A stretch of DNA of 64,000 nucleotides from JACVCJ01 sp052437175 (GCA_052437175.1 JBQVOK010000003.1:487980-551979); one strand, 5' to 3'; shown: positions 1-9,493, numbered from the stretch's first letter. Notes: a model not told the origin generated them from the sequence alone. Translations and numbers: made by a program.

Positions 1-75
1 TACCAGAATGTAGTTTCAGGTACTTAAACGAAACGCAGTGGGCAAGGGTATGTAAAATAACTTTTTTTAGCACAA

Positions 76-1146
76 TTATTGCAGGGTAACACGCATCATC
101 ACAGGCTGGTGATCACTGTACGCAAAGTTCAGGTCGCTGGTTTTTACCCAGTCTATACGTACATTGGGCGAGGTGAGGAAATAGTCGATCACGATCTTAT
201 CCGTTTTTTCCGGATCGAAGGGCGTTTCCAGTTTACGGTTGCTTGGCGTGTTGCGGTCTACGCCCCAGTGCCAGCCGTTTTCCGGGAAGTCGGCCGGTAC
301 GCCGATCTGTGCAATGGCGTCCTTCTGTTTCATAACGGGTACGGTATAGTCGGGCGGGTATTGGTTCCAGTCGCCGCCCACGATTACGTAATTGCCTTTT
401 TTGTATTCGGCTGTGATGTATTTTTTCAGCGTGTCCATCTGCTGTTGTTTTACGGTGCCGTCGTCATAGGCGCTCAGGTGCAGGTTGTAGATCACCAGCT
501 GTTTGCCGTTGCCCGTGTTGAACTTCCATTCCAGCAGGCAGCGGTCCAGCATGAACAGGCCCACTGGCCAGGATGCGTCGGCCGCCAGGGCGATACGGCG
601 CGAAGAAAGCGGTCCGTACGGCGAAAGGGATTGCAGCCCGGCCACACATTTGCCGTAGGGATTGCCCAGGGGCTGCGGCACAAAAGCACAGTCGTAGTTG
701 AGGGCAAAAGAAGAGATGCGCTGCGGGAAAAGCCCGGCTATGGAAGCCGACTCGTCCATATAATAGGTCCGTTTAGAGTCTTTATCCACTTCCTGCAGCA
801 TCATAAAGTCGATGCTGTCGTTGGCCTGCAGGAAATCGTAAATACCTTTGGCATTCTTATCGGTAATTTCTTTGCTCTGCCGTACGCCGGTGCCTCCGTC
901 AAAAAAGAAGTCACTTTCCTTCCCCAGTCCGGCATAGCCGATGTTCCAGGACAGGAAGGTAAAGGAGCGGGCGCTGTCGGGAAAGGGCCTGGAGGTACCG
1001 CTGATCGCCACGAATTCAACGGGATCGGGCCGGTAGTCCATGGCGCTCATCAGGCCCAGGAAGCCGAGAAACGCAAAAACAATGATACCCAGGAAAATGC
1101 CGAATATTTTAAAAAAACGGCGAACTGCACTCTTCTTGTTTGCCAT
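76..1146 (-). CDS. Exported/membrane-anchored endonuclease/exonuclease/phosphatase family protein
   Basis: 356 aa. A hydrophobic segment at about residues 12-34 after a basic N-terminus indicates a membrane anchor or uncleaved signal, with the catalytic domain outside the cytoplasm. The EEP (DNase I-like) fold is shown by its motifs in order: LSWNIGYAG near the start of the domain, MLQEVD (metal-binding Glu), YNLHLSA, VGGDWNQYP, and the terminal SDHQPV with the catalytic Asp-His pair. Family members hydrolyse phosphodiester bonds in nucleic acids, phosphoinositides or sphingolipids, and the substrate cannot be read from the sequence. It is transcribed divergently from the pseudouridine synthase gene. 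The ATG start, followed directly by the basic and hydrophobic stretch, fits an export signal. Confidence 0.88.
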   Translation of the reverse strand: MANKKSAVRRFFKIFGIFLGIIVFAFLGFLGLMSAMDYRPDPVEFVAISGTSRPFPDSARSFTFLSWNIGYAGLGKESDFFFDGGTGVRQSKEITDKNAKGIYDFLQANDSIDFMMLQEVDKDSKRTYYMDESASIAGLFPQRISSFALNYDCAFVPQPLGNPYGKCVAGLQSLSPYGPLSSRRIALAADASWPVGLFMLDRCLLEWKFNTGNGKQLVIYNLHLSAYDDGTVKQQQMDTLKKYITAEYKKGNYVIVGGDWNQYPPDYTVPVMKQKDAIAQIGVPADFPENGWHWGVDRNTPSNRKLETPFDPEKTDKIVIDYFLTSPNVRIDWVKTSDLNFAYSDHQPVMMRVTLQ

Positions 1147-1238
1147 AACAGGGATTAAACTTTGCTATGCAAGTATACTGCAAAAAACGGCGTGCGGCAA
1201 CAGGTATACTTTATTTGACTGGTTTATAGAGATATGTG

Positions 1239-1268
1239 TTGCAGTTCTGAAAATTTGTCGTACCTTTG
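1239..1268 (+). promoter_or_regulatory. Bacteroidota-type promoter of the pseudouridine synthase gene
   Basis: TTG at 1239-1241, a 19-nt spacer, then TACCTTTG at 1261-1268, matching the -33/-7 consensus of the Bacteroidota primary sigma factor. It lies inside the longest possible reading frame, so it rules out the upstream start at 1234 and supports the ATG at 1288. Confidence 0.75.
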
Positions 1269-1287
1269 CCACCCCAAAAATATATAT

Positions 1288-2433
1288 ATGAGAAATAAAA
1301 GAGGCCCTCAACAGTCGGGAGATTCCAGAGGAGCAGCAAAAAAACCGGGTACGGCCCGCCCCGGTAAAAGCATTTCGAAAAACACAGGTTCTGCACGTTC
1401 TTTTTCAAAGCAGGAGCCGAAGACCGATAAACCGGCGTTCAAAGGCACACGTTCTGCCGCCGCCAAAAATACGGGTAAAAGCCAGCCGGCTGCCCGCAAT
1501 ACCTCCGCCAGACCTTCGGGTAAGGCCGCCACAGGCAAAAAAACCGGTCCCCGCAAAGATTTTGAGGATTTTACGGATTTCCCGAAGGAAAAAGCCCCTT
1601 ACCGCACGAAGACCAATGACGGTTTTAAGCGGGAGTACAAGCCCCGCGCTGAAGAAACGCCCAAAGCACCCGCCAGAAAGAGTGCAGGCAGCAAAAAAAG
1701 CGCGGCCCTGGCCGAATCGGGCATACGCCTCAATAAATTCATTTCCAACAGTGGCATCTGTTCCCGCCGCGAAGCCGATATGTACATTGAACAGGGCGTG
1801 GTAAAGGTAAACGGAAAGATCGTTACCGAACTGGGTTACCGGGTACAACCGGCCGACGATGTACAGTTCGACGGCAAGCATATCCGCCCGGAAAAACCCG
1901 TGTACCTGCTGCTGAACAAGCCCAAGGATTACCTTACCAGCATGGACGACGACCGCGGCCGCCGCACGGTAATGAACCTGATCAAGGACGCCTGCAAGGA
2001 GCGTGTGTATCCCGTGGGAAGGCTCGACCGCAATACTACCGGCCTGCTGCTGTTCACCAACGACGGTGAAATGGCCGATAAGCTGATGCACCCGCGCAAA
2101 AGCGTGAAAAAGATATACATGGCCGAGCTGGCCAAGAACCTGAAAGAAGAACATATCGATGCCCTGCGCAACGGTGTGGTGCTGGAAGACGGCTTCTTTA
2201 AACCCGACGTGATCGAATATGTACACGAAAAGGGAAAGATCGAAAAAGCAAAGATCGGCGTGGAGATACACAGTGGCCGGAACCGCATTGTACGTCGCCT
2301 GTTCGAGCATTTCGGATATACGGTGGTGAAACTGGACCGCGTAACCTATGCCGGGCTCACCAAAAAGAACCTGCCGCGGGGTAAATGGAGATTTTTGGAC
2401 GAAAAAGAAATTAACCTGCTGAAAATGTTATAA
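1288..2433 (+). CDS. 23S rRNA pseudouridine synthase (RluB/RsuA family) with long basic N-terminal extension
   Basis: 381 aa from the ATG at 1288. The frame stays open back to 1234, but the promoter overlaps that stretch. The first 145 or so residues are low-complexity and rich in Lys, Ala, Pro, Ser and Arg (probably disordered and RNA-binding). They are followed by an S4 RNA-binding domain (RLNKFISNSGICSRREAD) and the RsuA/RluB catalytic domain with GRLDRNTTGLLL, which contains the catalytic Asp. The enzyme isomerises a specific uridine in rRNA to pseudouridine; which position it modifies is inferred from homologues only. Basic N-terminal tails are common in Bacteroidota members of this family. 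A terminator follows directly, so it is probably monocistronic. Confidence 0.9.
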   Translation: MRNKRGPQQSGDSRGAAKKPGTARPGKSISKNTGSARSFSKQEPKTDKPAFKGTRSAAAKNTGKSQPAARNTSARPSGKAATGKKTGPRKDFEDFTDFPKEKAPYRTKTNDGFKREYKPRAEETPKAPARKSAGSKKSAALAESGIRLNKFISNSGICSRREADMYIEQGVVKVNGKIVTELGYRVQPADDVQFDGKHIRPEKPVYLLLNKPKDYLTSMDDDRGRRTVMNLIKDACKERVYPVGRLDRNTTGLLLFTNDGEMADKLMHPRKSVKKIYMAELAKNLKEEHIDALRNGVVLEDGFFKPDVIEYVHEKGKIEKAKIGVEIHSGRNRIVRRLFEHFGYTVVKLDRVTYAGLTKKNLPRGKWRFLDEKEINLLKML

Positions 2434-2439
2434 ATAGGA

Positions 2440-2470
2440 AAAGCCGTTCTGTAAAGGACGGCTTTTTGTT
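2440..2470 (+). terminator. Intrinsic terminator after the pseudouridine synthase gene
   Basis: Stem AAGCCGT (2441-2447) pairs with ACGGCTT (2458-2464), followed by a T-run, 7 bp after the stop codon. Confidence 0.8.
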
Positions 2471-2555
2471 TTCTATAGCTATTTAGCTTAATTTTTTTCT
2501 TAAATCAGGGAATAATTCCGTTATTTTGCAGAAAATTTCGCAAGGTTAATTATCC

Positions 2556-5303
2556 ATGGATAAATATTCATATACCGGCAATGCAGATCCGAGTGCGATT
2601 GACGGTCTTTACGCGCAATATCTGAACGATAGAAATTCGGTAGATGAAAGCTGGCAGCAGTTTTTCGAAGGGATTGAATTTGCCGGGAAACATTTTCCGC
2701 AGAAACCTTCGTCGGGTTCCGGCGATGGCGAAGAGTTCCCGAAGGAGTTCAAGGTGGTGAACCTGATCCATGCCTACCGTCTGCGCGGTCACCTTTTTAC
2801 CAGGACCAATCCCGTGCGTCAGCGCCGCCAGTGGGGGCAGCCGATCACGATAGAGAATTTCGGGCTCGACAAGTCGGACCTGGAAACGGAATTCGATGCC
2901 GGTAAAGAGATCGGTATCGGCCGTGCCAAACTGAAAGATATCGTTTCTCACCTGGATAAGATCTACTGCGATACCATCGGTTTCGAGTTCATGTACATCC
3001 GTGTGCCGGAAGAGATCGACTTCATCAAGGAGCGTATCGACGTACTGAAGAACGGCAACCCGATCAGCAAGGAAGAAAAATTACGTGTGTACGAAAAACT
3101 CTCCCAGGCCGTATTGTTCGAGAAATTCCTCGGCAAGAAGTTCGTGGGACAGAAACGTTTCTCGCTCGAAGGCGGCGAAGCCCTGATCCCGGGCCTGGAT
3201 GCCGTGATACACAAAGGCGCCGAACTGGGTATTGAAAAATACTTCGTAGGTATGGCCCACCGCGGCCGCCTGAACGTGCTGGCCAATATCTTCGAAAAAC
3301 CGTACGAAGACATTTTCGTGGAGTTCGAAGGGCATGAGTACGACGACCCGAACCTGGCCGGTGACGTAAAATACCACCTGGGCTATACCCGCAAGGTACA
3401 GACCACTGCCGGCAAAGAACTTACACTGAGCCTGCTGCCGAACCCATCGCACCTGGAAACGGTTGCTTCCCTGGTAGAAGGGATTTCCCGTTCGGTACTG
3501 GACCGCGAGTTCAATACCGACCTGAACAAGGTTTGTCCCATCATCATCCACGGTGATGCCGCCATTGCCGGGCAGGGAGTTGTATACGAAATTGCCCAGA
3601 TGCAGTCGCTCGACGCGTATAAAACCGGCGGCAGCATTCACATCGTGATCAATAACCAGGTAGGTTTCACCACCAATTATACCGAGGCCCGTTCGTCCAT
3701 TTACTGTACCGATGTGGCCAAAGTGACCGGCGCACCGGCCTTCCACGTGAACGGCGACGATCCTGAGGCCCTGGTATTTGTAATGCAGCTGGCGATGGAA
3801 TATCGTCAGAAATTTCACAAAGACGTATATATCGACCTGCTTTGCTACCGTAAATACGGCCACAACGAAGGCGATGAGCCCCGTTTTACGCAGCCGCAGC
3901 TGTACAAGAGCATCGATACGCATCCCGATCCGCGTGCCATTTATGTAAAAAAACTTACGGCTGAAGGCCTTATCGACGCCGAAAAGGTGTCGGCAACGGA
4001 GATCAGCTTCAGCGCCCTGCTCGACGAGCACATGGAACGTTCGAAACAGCGCAGCAAGTCGGTGATCCGTAATTTCCTGCCCGAACTGTGGCAGAGCATG
4101 CATAAAGCTACGCCCGAAGAGTTTGAAGAAAGCCCGGAAAGCGGTTTTGATGCCGGCGAGCTGAAGACGCTGGCCGAACGCATCAGTTCCCTGAACCCGG
4201 AATTGAAATACATCCGTAAAATTCAGAAAATTTACGAAGACCGCGCCGCTATGGTAGCCGATGGTACCCGCCTGGACTGGGCCATGGGCGAACTGCTGGC
4301 CTATGCCACCCTGCTGGCCGAAGGTGTTCCCGTTCGCCTCAGCGGACAGGACAGCGTACGCGGTACCTTCTCGCACCGTCACGCCATTGTGAAATCGGAG
4401 GACAGCGAGTCGGAATACTGCCCGCTGAACAACCTGGGCGTTGAACAGGCAAAATTCAATGTATACAACAGTCACCTGAGCGAATATGCCGTTATGGGCT
4501 TCGAATACGGGTACGCTTTGGGTTCTCCGCAGGGCCTTACGCTCTGGGAAGCCCAGTTCGGCGACTTCGTGAACGGGGCGCAGATCATTATAGACCAGTA
4601 CCTCACCGCCGCCGAAGACAAATGGACCACGCAGAACGGCCTGGTGCTGCTGCTGCCGCACGGTTTCGAGGGCATGGGTGCCGAGCACAGCAGTGCCCGC
4701 ATGGAACGCTTCCTGCAACAGTGTGCCGAACTGAACATACAGGTGGTGAACTGCACCACACCGGCCAACCTGTTCCACGTGCTGCGCCGTCAGCTGAAAC
4801 GTCCGTTCCGCAAGCCGCTGGTGATCTTTACACCGAAATCGCTGCTGCGCCACCCCAAATGTGTGTCTTCCCTGGAAGAACTGGCGTTTGGTAAGTTCCG
4901 CGAAGTGATCGACGACGAGATCGCGGCCGAAAATGTAGAGAAAGTGGTGTTCTGCACCGGTAAATTATATTACGACCTGATCGCCCAGCGCGAGAAAACA
5001 GGCGATAATTCAACGGCCATCGTACGTATGGAGCAGATGTATCCCTTCCCGATGGAGCAGGTGACCGGCATCCGTGATAAATATGTAAAAGCCACCCGCT
5101 GGATCTGGGCCCAGGAAGAGCCCGAGAACATGGGTGGATGGTGGTATATCCGCGGCCAGTTCACCAACCGTGCCCTGCGCGACCTGGACCTGGAAGTGAT
5201 CAGCCGTGAACCCAGCGCCAGTCCGGCTACCGGTTCCGCAGCCCGCTCGGCCAGGGAACAGCAGTCGATACTGGACCGGATCTTTGAAAAAGTAAACGCA
5301 TAA
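2556..5303 (+). CDS. sucA: 2-oxoglutarate dehydrogenase E1 component
   Basis: 915 aa, normal length for OGDH E1. This thiamine-diphosphate enzyme decarboxylates 2-oxoglutarate and passes the succinyl group to the lipoyl arm of E2 in the TCA cycle, in the cytoplasm. The N-terminus has the E2-docking signature (YLNDRNSVDESWQQFFEG). Further along are MAHRGRLNVL, the pyrophosphate-binding stretch around GDAAIAGQGVVYE, RKYGHNEGDEPRFTQP, and the transketolase-like C-terminal domain with SGQDSVRGTFSHRHA and LLPHGFEGMGAEHSSAR. The gene lies 35 bp upstream of sucB, so the two are almost certainly co-transcribed. No lpd (E3) gene is present nearby. Confidence 0.97.
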   Translation: MDKYSYTGNADPSAIDGLYAQYLNDRNSVDESWQQFFEGIEFAGKHFPQKPSSGSGDGEEFPKEFKVVNLIHAYRLRGHLFTRTNPVRQRRQWGQPITIENFGLDKSDLETEFDAGKEIGIGRAKLKDIVSHLDKIYCDTIGFEFMYIRVPEEIDFIKERIDVLKNGNPISKEEKLRVYEKLSQAVLFEKFLGKKFVGQKRFSLEGGEALIPGLDAVIHKGAELGIEKYFVGMAHRGRLNVLANIFEKPYEDIFVEFEGHEYDDPNLAGDVKYHLGYTRKVQTTAGKELTLSLLPNPSHLETVASLVEGISRSVLDREFNTDLNKVCPIIIHGDAAIAGQGVVYEIAQMQSLDAYKTGGSIHIVINNQVGFTTNYTEARSSIYCTDVAKVTGAPAFHVNGDDPEALVFVMQLAMEYRQKFHKDVYIDLLCYRKYGHNEGDEPRFTQPQLYKSIDTHPDPRAIYVKKLTAEGLIDAEKVSATEISFSALLDEHMERSKQRSKSVIRNFLPELWQSMHKATPEEFEESPESGFDAGELKTLAERISSLNPELKYIRKIQKIYEDRAAMVADGTRLDWAMGELLAYATLLAEGVPVRLSGQDSVRGTFSHRHAIVKSEDSESEYCPLNNLGVEQAKFNVYNSHLSEYAVMGFEYGYALGSPQGLTLWEAQFGDFVNGAQIIIDQYLTAAEDKWTTQNGLVLLLPHGFEGMGAEHSSARMERFLQQCAELNIQVVNCTTPANLFHVLRRQLKRPFRKPLVIFTPKSLLRHPKCVSSLEELAFGKFREVIDDEIAAENVEKVVFCTGKLYYDLIAQREKTGDNSTAIVRMEQMYPFPMEQVTGIRDKYVKATRWIWAQEEPENMGGWWYIRGQFTNRALRDLDLEVISREPSASPATGSAARSAREQQSILDRIFEKVNA

Positions 5304-5338
5304 ATGACAACGCCTGAAGGCAAAAAAAATACAACACT

Positions 5339-6601
5339 ATGGCATTAGATGTAGTAGTTCCAAGTCCGGGAGAATCGGTAAGTGAAGTAGAGATCGCAAG
5401 CTGGCTGAAGAAAAGCGGCGATTATGTGAACAAGGATGAAGAGATCTGTGAGATCGATTCCGATAAGGCAACGCTTACCGTAAGCGCGGAAGAAAGCGGA
5501 GTGCTGGAGATCGTGGTGGAAAGCGGTAAAGTAGAGGTAGGCGCGGTGATTGCCCGTATCGACACTTCGGCCAAAGCCCCGGAAGGTACAGCGGCACCTA
5601 AAGCCGAAGAGCCGAAGAAAGAGGCCCCCAAAGCCGAAAAAGAAGCTCCGAAGGCGGAAGCGCCCAAAGCAGAAAAAGCCCCGCAGAACGACAGCTATGC
5701 CAAGGGAACGCCTTCACCGTCTGCCGCTAAAATGATGGCTGAGAACAACATCAGCGCTTCACGCGTGCAGGGTTCCGGTCCGGGCGGACGTATCACCAAA
5801 GGCGATATACTGCAGTTCATGTCTGCCGGTCTGGCCGCCAACGCCGCCAATATCGACAGCTGGGACGGCAGCCGCGACGAAGAACGTAAGAAAATGACCG
5901 TACTGCGTCGTAAGATCGCACAGCGCCTGGTTTCTGTGAAGAATGAGACCGCCATGCTCACTACCTTCAACGAGGTAGACATGACGGCCCTGATGGAAGT
6001 ACGCGCTAAATACGGCGATAAATTCAAGGAAAAATTCGGGGTAAGCCTCGGATTCATGAGCTTCTTTACCAAAGCGGTGACCGAAGCGTTATATCACTTC
6101 CCGGCGGTGAATTCCATCATCGACGGCGAAGACCAGATCTTCCACAATTTTGTAGATGTAGGTATTGCCGTAAGTACACCCAAAGGTCTTATGGTACCGG
6201 TACTGCGCAATGCCGAATCGATGGCCCTGAACGAGATCGAGGCCAAGATCAAGGAACTGGCCATCAAGGCCCGCGACGGTAAAATCTCGGTAGATGAAAT
6301 GACCGGCGGCACCTTTACCATTACCAATGGCGGTGTGTTCGGCTCCCTGATGTCTACCCCCATCCTGAACCCGCCGCAGAGCGGTATCCTGGGCATGCAC
6401 AAGATCCAGGACCGGCCGGTGGCTATAAACGGCAAAGTGGAGATCCGCCCGATGATGTACCTGGCCTTCTCGTACGACCACCGCGTGATCGACGGTAAAG
6501 AAAGCGTAGGTTTCCTGGTGAAGGTAAAGGAAATGATCGAAAATCCGCAGCTGATCCTTTTCGGTGGAAAATCTCCCGAACAGGTACTGGTCGGTTTGTA
6601 A
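5339..6601 (+). CDS. sucB: Dihydrolipoamide succinyltransferase (2-oxoglutarate dehydrogenase E2)
   Basis: 420 aa. Domains in order: an N-terminal lipoyl domain with the lipoylated Lys43 in EIDSDKATLTV; an Ala/Lys/Glu/Pro-rich flexible linker (about residues 78-120); the peripheral E1/E3-binding domain (SPSAAKMMAENNI to GPGGRITKGDIL, about 127-160); and the catalytic acyltransferase domain ending with YDHRVIDGKES, which contains the catalytic His and Asp. It transfers succinyl from lipoamide to CoA and forms the core of the complex. It follows sucA directly and is closed by a strong terminator, giving a two-gene sucAB operon. Confidence 0.97.
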   Translation: MALDVVVPSPGESVSEVEIASWLKKSGDYVNKDEEICEIDSDKATLTVSAEESGVLEIVVESGKVEVGAVIARIDTSAKAPEGTAAPKAEEPKKEAPKAEKEAPKAEAPKAEKAPQNDSYAKGTPSPSAAKMMAENNISASRVQGSGPGGRITKGDILQFMSAGLAANAANIDSWDGSRDEERKKMTVLRRKIAQRLVSVKNETAMLTTFNEVDMTALMEVRAKYGDKFKEKFGVSLGFMSFFTKAVTEALYHFPAVNSIIDGEDQIFHNFVDVGIAVSTPKGLMVPVLRNAESMALNEIEAKIKELAIKARDGKISVDEMTGGTFTITNGGVFGSLMSTPILNPPQSGILGMHKIQDRPVAINGKVEIRPMMYLAFSYDHRVIDGKESVGFLVKVKEMIENPQLILFGGKSPEQVLVGL

Positions 6602-6622
6602 AACATACTGTAGTATTGCAGG

Positions 6623-6654
6623 AAGCCTTCTCTTACGGGAGAAGGCTTTTTTTT
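6623..6654 (+). terminator. Strong intrinsic terminator of the sucAB operon
   Basis: Perfect 10-bp stem (6623-6632 with 6639-6648, AAGCCTTCTC and its complement), 6-nt loop, and an 8-nt T-run at 6647-6654. The T-run and following G also supply the -33 TTTG of the next promoter. Confidence 0.9.
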
Positions 6655-6683
6655 GCAGTTACGCCCGCAAAATCGTAAATTTG
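6652..6683 (+). promoter_or_regulatory. Bacteroidota-type promoter giving a near-leaderless transcript
   Basis: TTTG at 6652-6655, 20-nt spacer, TAAATTTG at 6676-6683. The ATG at 6689 lies only 5 nt after the -7 element, so the predicted mRNA has almost no leader. It excludes the alternative TTG start at 6653. Confidence 0.72.
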
Positions 6684-6688
6684 TGATA

Positions 6689-8110
6689 ATGAGAACGCCG
6701 GTCACATCCGTCAGTAAATTGTTTCAACAGCTTCATTGTCTTAGTGATATAGAAGTAAAGCGTTTTCGTAATGTGATTAAAAAAGATCATACCGAAGAAC
6801 GTTCGGCCATACTGGGAATCCTGTTGCGTGCCCTGAAGAACGGACAGCCCGAACCCGAAAAGGAAGAAGTATACACCCGGGTCTTCAAAGACCGTTATAC
6901 AAGGGAGAAAGACTACATCATACGGAACGAATACCGGCTCATTTCCGAAGACCTGGAACAGTTCCTGGCTTCGGCGCCGGCAGATACGCGCGCGCAGCAG
7001 TACCTGAAGCTCAATTACCTTTCCCGTCTGCTGCAGGCGGGGGCCTACCACCTTTTCCTGATCGAAAAAAAAGCCCTGCTGAAGCAATTTCCCCACGCCA
7101 GTTTCCTGCAAAAGGAGATCGTGCGTATCGAATCCGATTTCTTTGCCCGCCACAAGCTCAGCAAGCGTAATGCCATAGAAGAATACCGCGGGCTTATCCA
7201 TACCTTAAAGGAACAGACCCGTGCCGACGCGATATTATCCGCATCAGAGATCTACATCCGTGAAGCGTTTATCTACCGCACGCTGAAAGGCTACGATATT
7301 GCACCGGTACTGCCACAGATGCCTGTCTTTAACGAGGTACCGGCCGGAGTGGAGGCTGACGTGGCCTACAATCTTCTGAAAGCCAGGCAGTACCTGGAAG
7401 CGGGAGAGGAGAAGATCGCTACCCTTCGCCGTATGCAGAGAGAACTGAAGAAATGCCGGCAGATGCCTGCGTCCGAAATCTATTTTGCTTCGGCTACCAT
7501 CGGGCTCGAGCTTATGATCATAGGTCGCTACGAAGAGGCTGTGGCCGAGTATACGTATACCCTTTCGCTGCCCGGTTATACCGAATCGGAGCTGTTCCGC
7601 ATCGGTGGTATCTTCAATCACCTGAGCGCGCTGGCCAAAGCCGGCTCTTTCCGGGAGTTTGAGGAAATGTACGCCTCGTTCCAGCCGCTGCTGCAGGCAC
7701 ATCCTTACCTGTTCCGCCTCGAGCTGATCCGTTCGGTGGTGCTGCTGAACCTTAATGAATTTCGTAAGGCCAAGGCTTTAGTACGCGATTTTAAAATGGA
7801 GGACAAAAGTTCCGATTCCTTTTACCTGCGGGTACTTTTTACCTGCTGTTACCTGGGCGAAGGCGACCAGGTGGCGGCGGCCTATGAACTGGAGAATTTA
7901 CAGAGGGCCCTGCGCGGGGGCGGTGCTACGGAACCTTATCACTATGCCGCACAGGTGCTGCGGGCCGCGCTGCGCTGGACACAGAAACCTACGGATGCCT
8001 CTCTGGCCAGACTCCGCGACCTGCTGGAGCAGAGCAAGGCCGATCCGTCGCAGGAGCTGGAAACCTTACCGGTAAAATGGATCGCCCGTTATGCCGGGCT
8101 CAAGGCCTGA
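6689..8110 (+). CDS. Conserved helical protein of unknown function
   Basis: 473 aa from the ATG at 6689. I chose this start because a promoter and the preceding terminator cover the upstream part of the frame. The protein is cytoplasmic, with no signal or membrane segment. It is rich in Leu, Ala, Arg and Glu and appears all-alpha, with repeated helical pairs in the C-terminal half (for example around NLLKARQYLEAGEEKIATLRRM and RYEEAVAEYTYTLSLPG) that resemble TPR/solenoid units. I do not recognise a named family or a catalytic motif. It converges on clpX with 2 bp between the stop codons and no visible terminator, so antisense read-through is possible. Confidence 0.75.
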   Translation: MRTPVTSVSKLFQQLHCLSDIEVKRFRNVIKKDHTEERSAILGILLRALKNGQPEPEKEEVYTRVFKDRYTREKDYIIRNEYRLISEDLEQFLASAPADTRAQQYLKLNYLSRLLQAGAYHLFLIEKKALLKQFPHASFLQKEIVRIESDFFARHKLSKRNAIEEYRGLIHTLKEQTRADAILSASEIYIREAFIYRTLKGYDIAPVLPQMPVFNEVPAGVEADVAYNLLKARQYLEAGEEKIATLRRMQRELKKCRQMPASEIYFASATIGLELMIIGRYEEAVAEYTYTLSLPGYTESELFRIGGIFNHLSALAKAGSFREFEEMYASFQPLLQAHPYLFRLELIRSVVLLNLNEFRKAKALVRDFKMEDKSSDSFYLRVLFTCCYLGEGDQVAAAYELENLQRALRGGGATEPYHYAAQVLRAALRWTQKPTDASLARLRDLLEQSKADPSQELETLPVKWIARYAGLKA

Positions 8111-8112
8111 GA

Positions 8113-9357
8113 TCAGCGGGCTTTAGCCTCAAATTTAGCACGGGCGTAATCTCCTGTAATGTGCAGGTTTTTGGTGCCTTTGCTGCCCGGGATCTCGTAC
8201 ATGGCATCGGTCATGATGCGTTCACAGATACCACGCAGTCCACGGGCTCCCAGTTTGAACTCCACCGCTTTTTCCACGATAAATTCCAGGGCATCGTCTT
8301 CGAAGCTCAGCTTTACATCATCCAGTTCGAAAAGGCGGATGTACTGCTTTACCAGGGCGTTTTTCGGCTCGGTGAGGATCTGTTTCAGAACGTCGCGGGT
8401 AAGCGGGTCCAGGAAACTGATCACGGGCAGGCGGCCGATGAGCTCGGGGATAAGTCCGAACTGGCGCAGGTCGGTAGAAGTAACGTATTGCAGCAGGTTG
8501 TCGTAATCGATGGATGATTTCTGTGATGCCGTTTTAAAGCCGAGTTTCTGCTTGTCGAGGCGGTTCGAAATGATACGGTCGATGCCTTCGAAGGCGCCGC
8601 CGCAGATAAAGAGAATATTGCGGGTATCTACCTGTACCAGTTTTTGTTCGGGGTGTTTACGTCCGCCCTGCGGGGGAACACCTACCACGGAGCCTTCCAG
8701 CAGTTTCAGCAGGCCCTGTTGCACACCTTCGCCGCTTACATCGCGGGTTATGGAGGGGTTGTCGCTTTTTCGGGCGATCTTGTCGATCTCATCGATGAAC
8801 ACGATCCCGTGCTGGGCGGCTTCCACATTATAATCGGCGGCCTGCAGCAGGCGGGTCAGGATCGTTTCCACGTCCTCGCCCACGTAACCGGCTTCGGTAA
8901 GTACGGTAGCGTCGGCGATGCAGAAGGGCACATTCAGGGTTTTGGCTATGGTGCGGGCCAGCAGGGTTTTACCGGTGCCGGTCTCGCCTACCAGGATCAT
9001 ATTCGATTTTTCGATCTCGGTATCATCGCCGTTGTTTTTGGCCAGTATACGTTTATAGTGGTTGTACACGGCCACGGCCAGCGAACGTTTGGCGGTTTCC
9101 TGCCCGATCACGTACTGATCCAGGAAGGTCGTGATCTGCACCGGGGTCTTCAGTTCGATCTTATTAAAAGTGGTGCTGCGCGGGGCCTGGCCTGTTACCG
9201 GGGGAATACCCATCACCTCGCGTACCATTTTATCAGCCTGGTTTACACAGTTATCGCATATACGGGCTTCGGCATTGCCGTTTATCAGTATCTGCACTTC
9301 GTCTTCGCTGCGTCCACAGAAAGAGCAGTGCTCCTTTGTATTCTTTTTTGTTCCCAT
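8113..9357 (-). CDS. clpX: ATP-dependent Clp protease ATP-binding subunit ClpX
   Basis: 414 aa from ATG at 9357 (MGTKKNTKEH). The frame extends upstream, but a promoter -7 element lies between the two possible starts. The N-terminal zinc-binding domain shows the four Cys ligands (CSFCGRSE to ICDNC). The AAA+ module has Walker A GETGTGKT and Walker B IVFIDEIDKIA, plus the conserved GVQQGLLKLLEG and the C-terminal sensor region GARGLRGICE. ClpX unfolds substrates and feeds them to ClpP. It lies downstream of clpP and tig on the same strand, the usual bacterial order tig-clpP-clpX, but terminator-like hairpins between the genes suggest partly independent transcription. Confidence 0.97.
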   Translation of the reverse strand: MGTKKNTKEHCSFCGRSEDEVQILINGNAEARICDNCVNQADKMVREVMGIPPVTGQAPRSTTFNKIELKTPVQITTFLDQYVIGQETAKRSLAVAVYNHYKRILAKNNGDDTEIEKSNMILVGETGTGKTLLARTIAKTLNVPFCIADATVLTEAGYVGEDVETILTRLLQAADYNVEAAQHGIVFIDEIDKIARKSDNPSITRDVSGEGVQQGLLKLLEGSVVGVPPQGGRKHPEQKLVQVDTRNILFICGGAFEGIDRIISNRLDKQKLGFKTASQKSSIDYDNLLQYVTSTDLRQFGLIPELIGRLPVISFLDPLTRDVLKQILTEPKNALVKQYIRLFELDDVKLSFEDDALEFIVEKAVEFKLGARGLRGICERIMTDAMYEIPGSKGTKNLHITGDYARAKFEAKAR

Positions 9358-9386
9358 GTTCTGTAAAGGGCGGGATAAATAAAGTG

Positions 9387-9394
9387 CAAAAGTA
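9387..9394 (-). promoter_or_regulatory. Probable -7 element of clpX promoter
   Basis: TACTTTTG on the minus strand, 29 bp before the chosen clpX ATG. No convincing -33 element is visible at the right spacing. Confidence 0.5.
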
Positions 9395-9430
9395 ACACCA
9401 AATCCGGGTATTCCGGTCATCCCTGCGTAT

Positions 9431-9460
9431 AAAAAACGGCAAAGCGCCCACGGGGGGCGC
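9431..9460 (-). terminator. Probable terminator downstream of clpP
   Basis: Inverted repeat GCGCCC (9444-9449) with GGGCGC (9455-9460). Read on the minus strand it is followed by a T-run at 9431-9436 after a short gap. Confidence 0.55.
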
Positions 9461-9493
9461 CTGCCTGACGTAATTTAAGTATGTTTTGTAAGA

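Noticed and set aside
64..75. Possible terminator after the EEP gene
   Set aside because: There is an A/T-rich stretch after the stop codon but no stable stem in the first 75 bases.
3081..4853. Long minus-strand frame (590 aa) inside sucA
   Set aside because: It mirrors the strongly coding sucA frame on the other strand and shows no domain; a codon-bias shadow.
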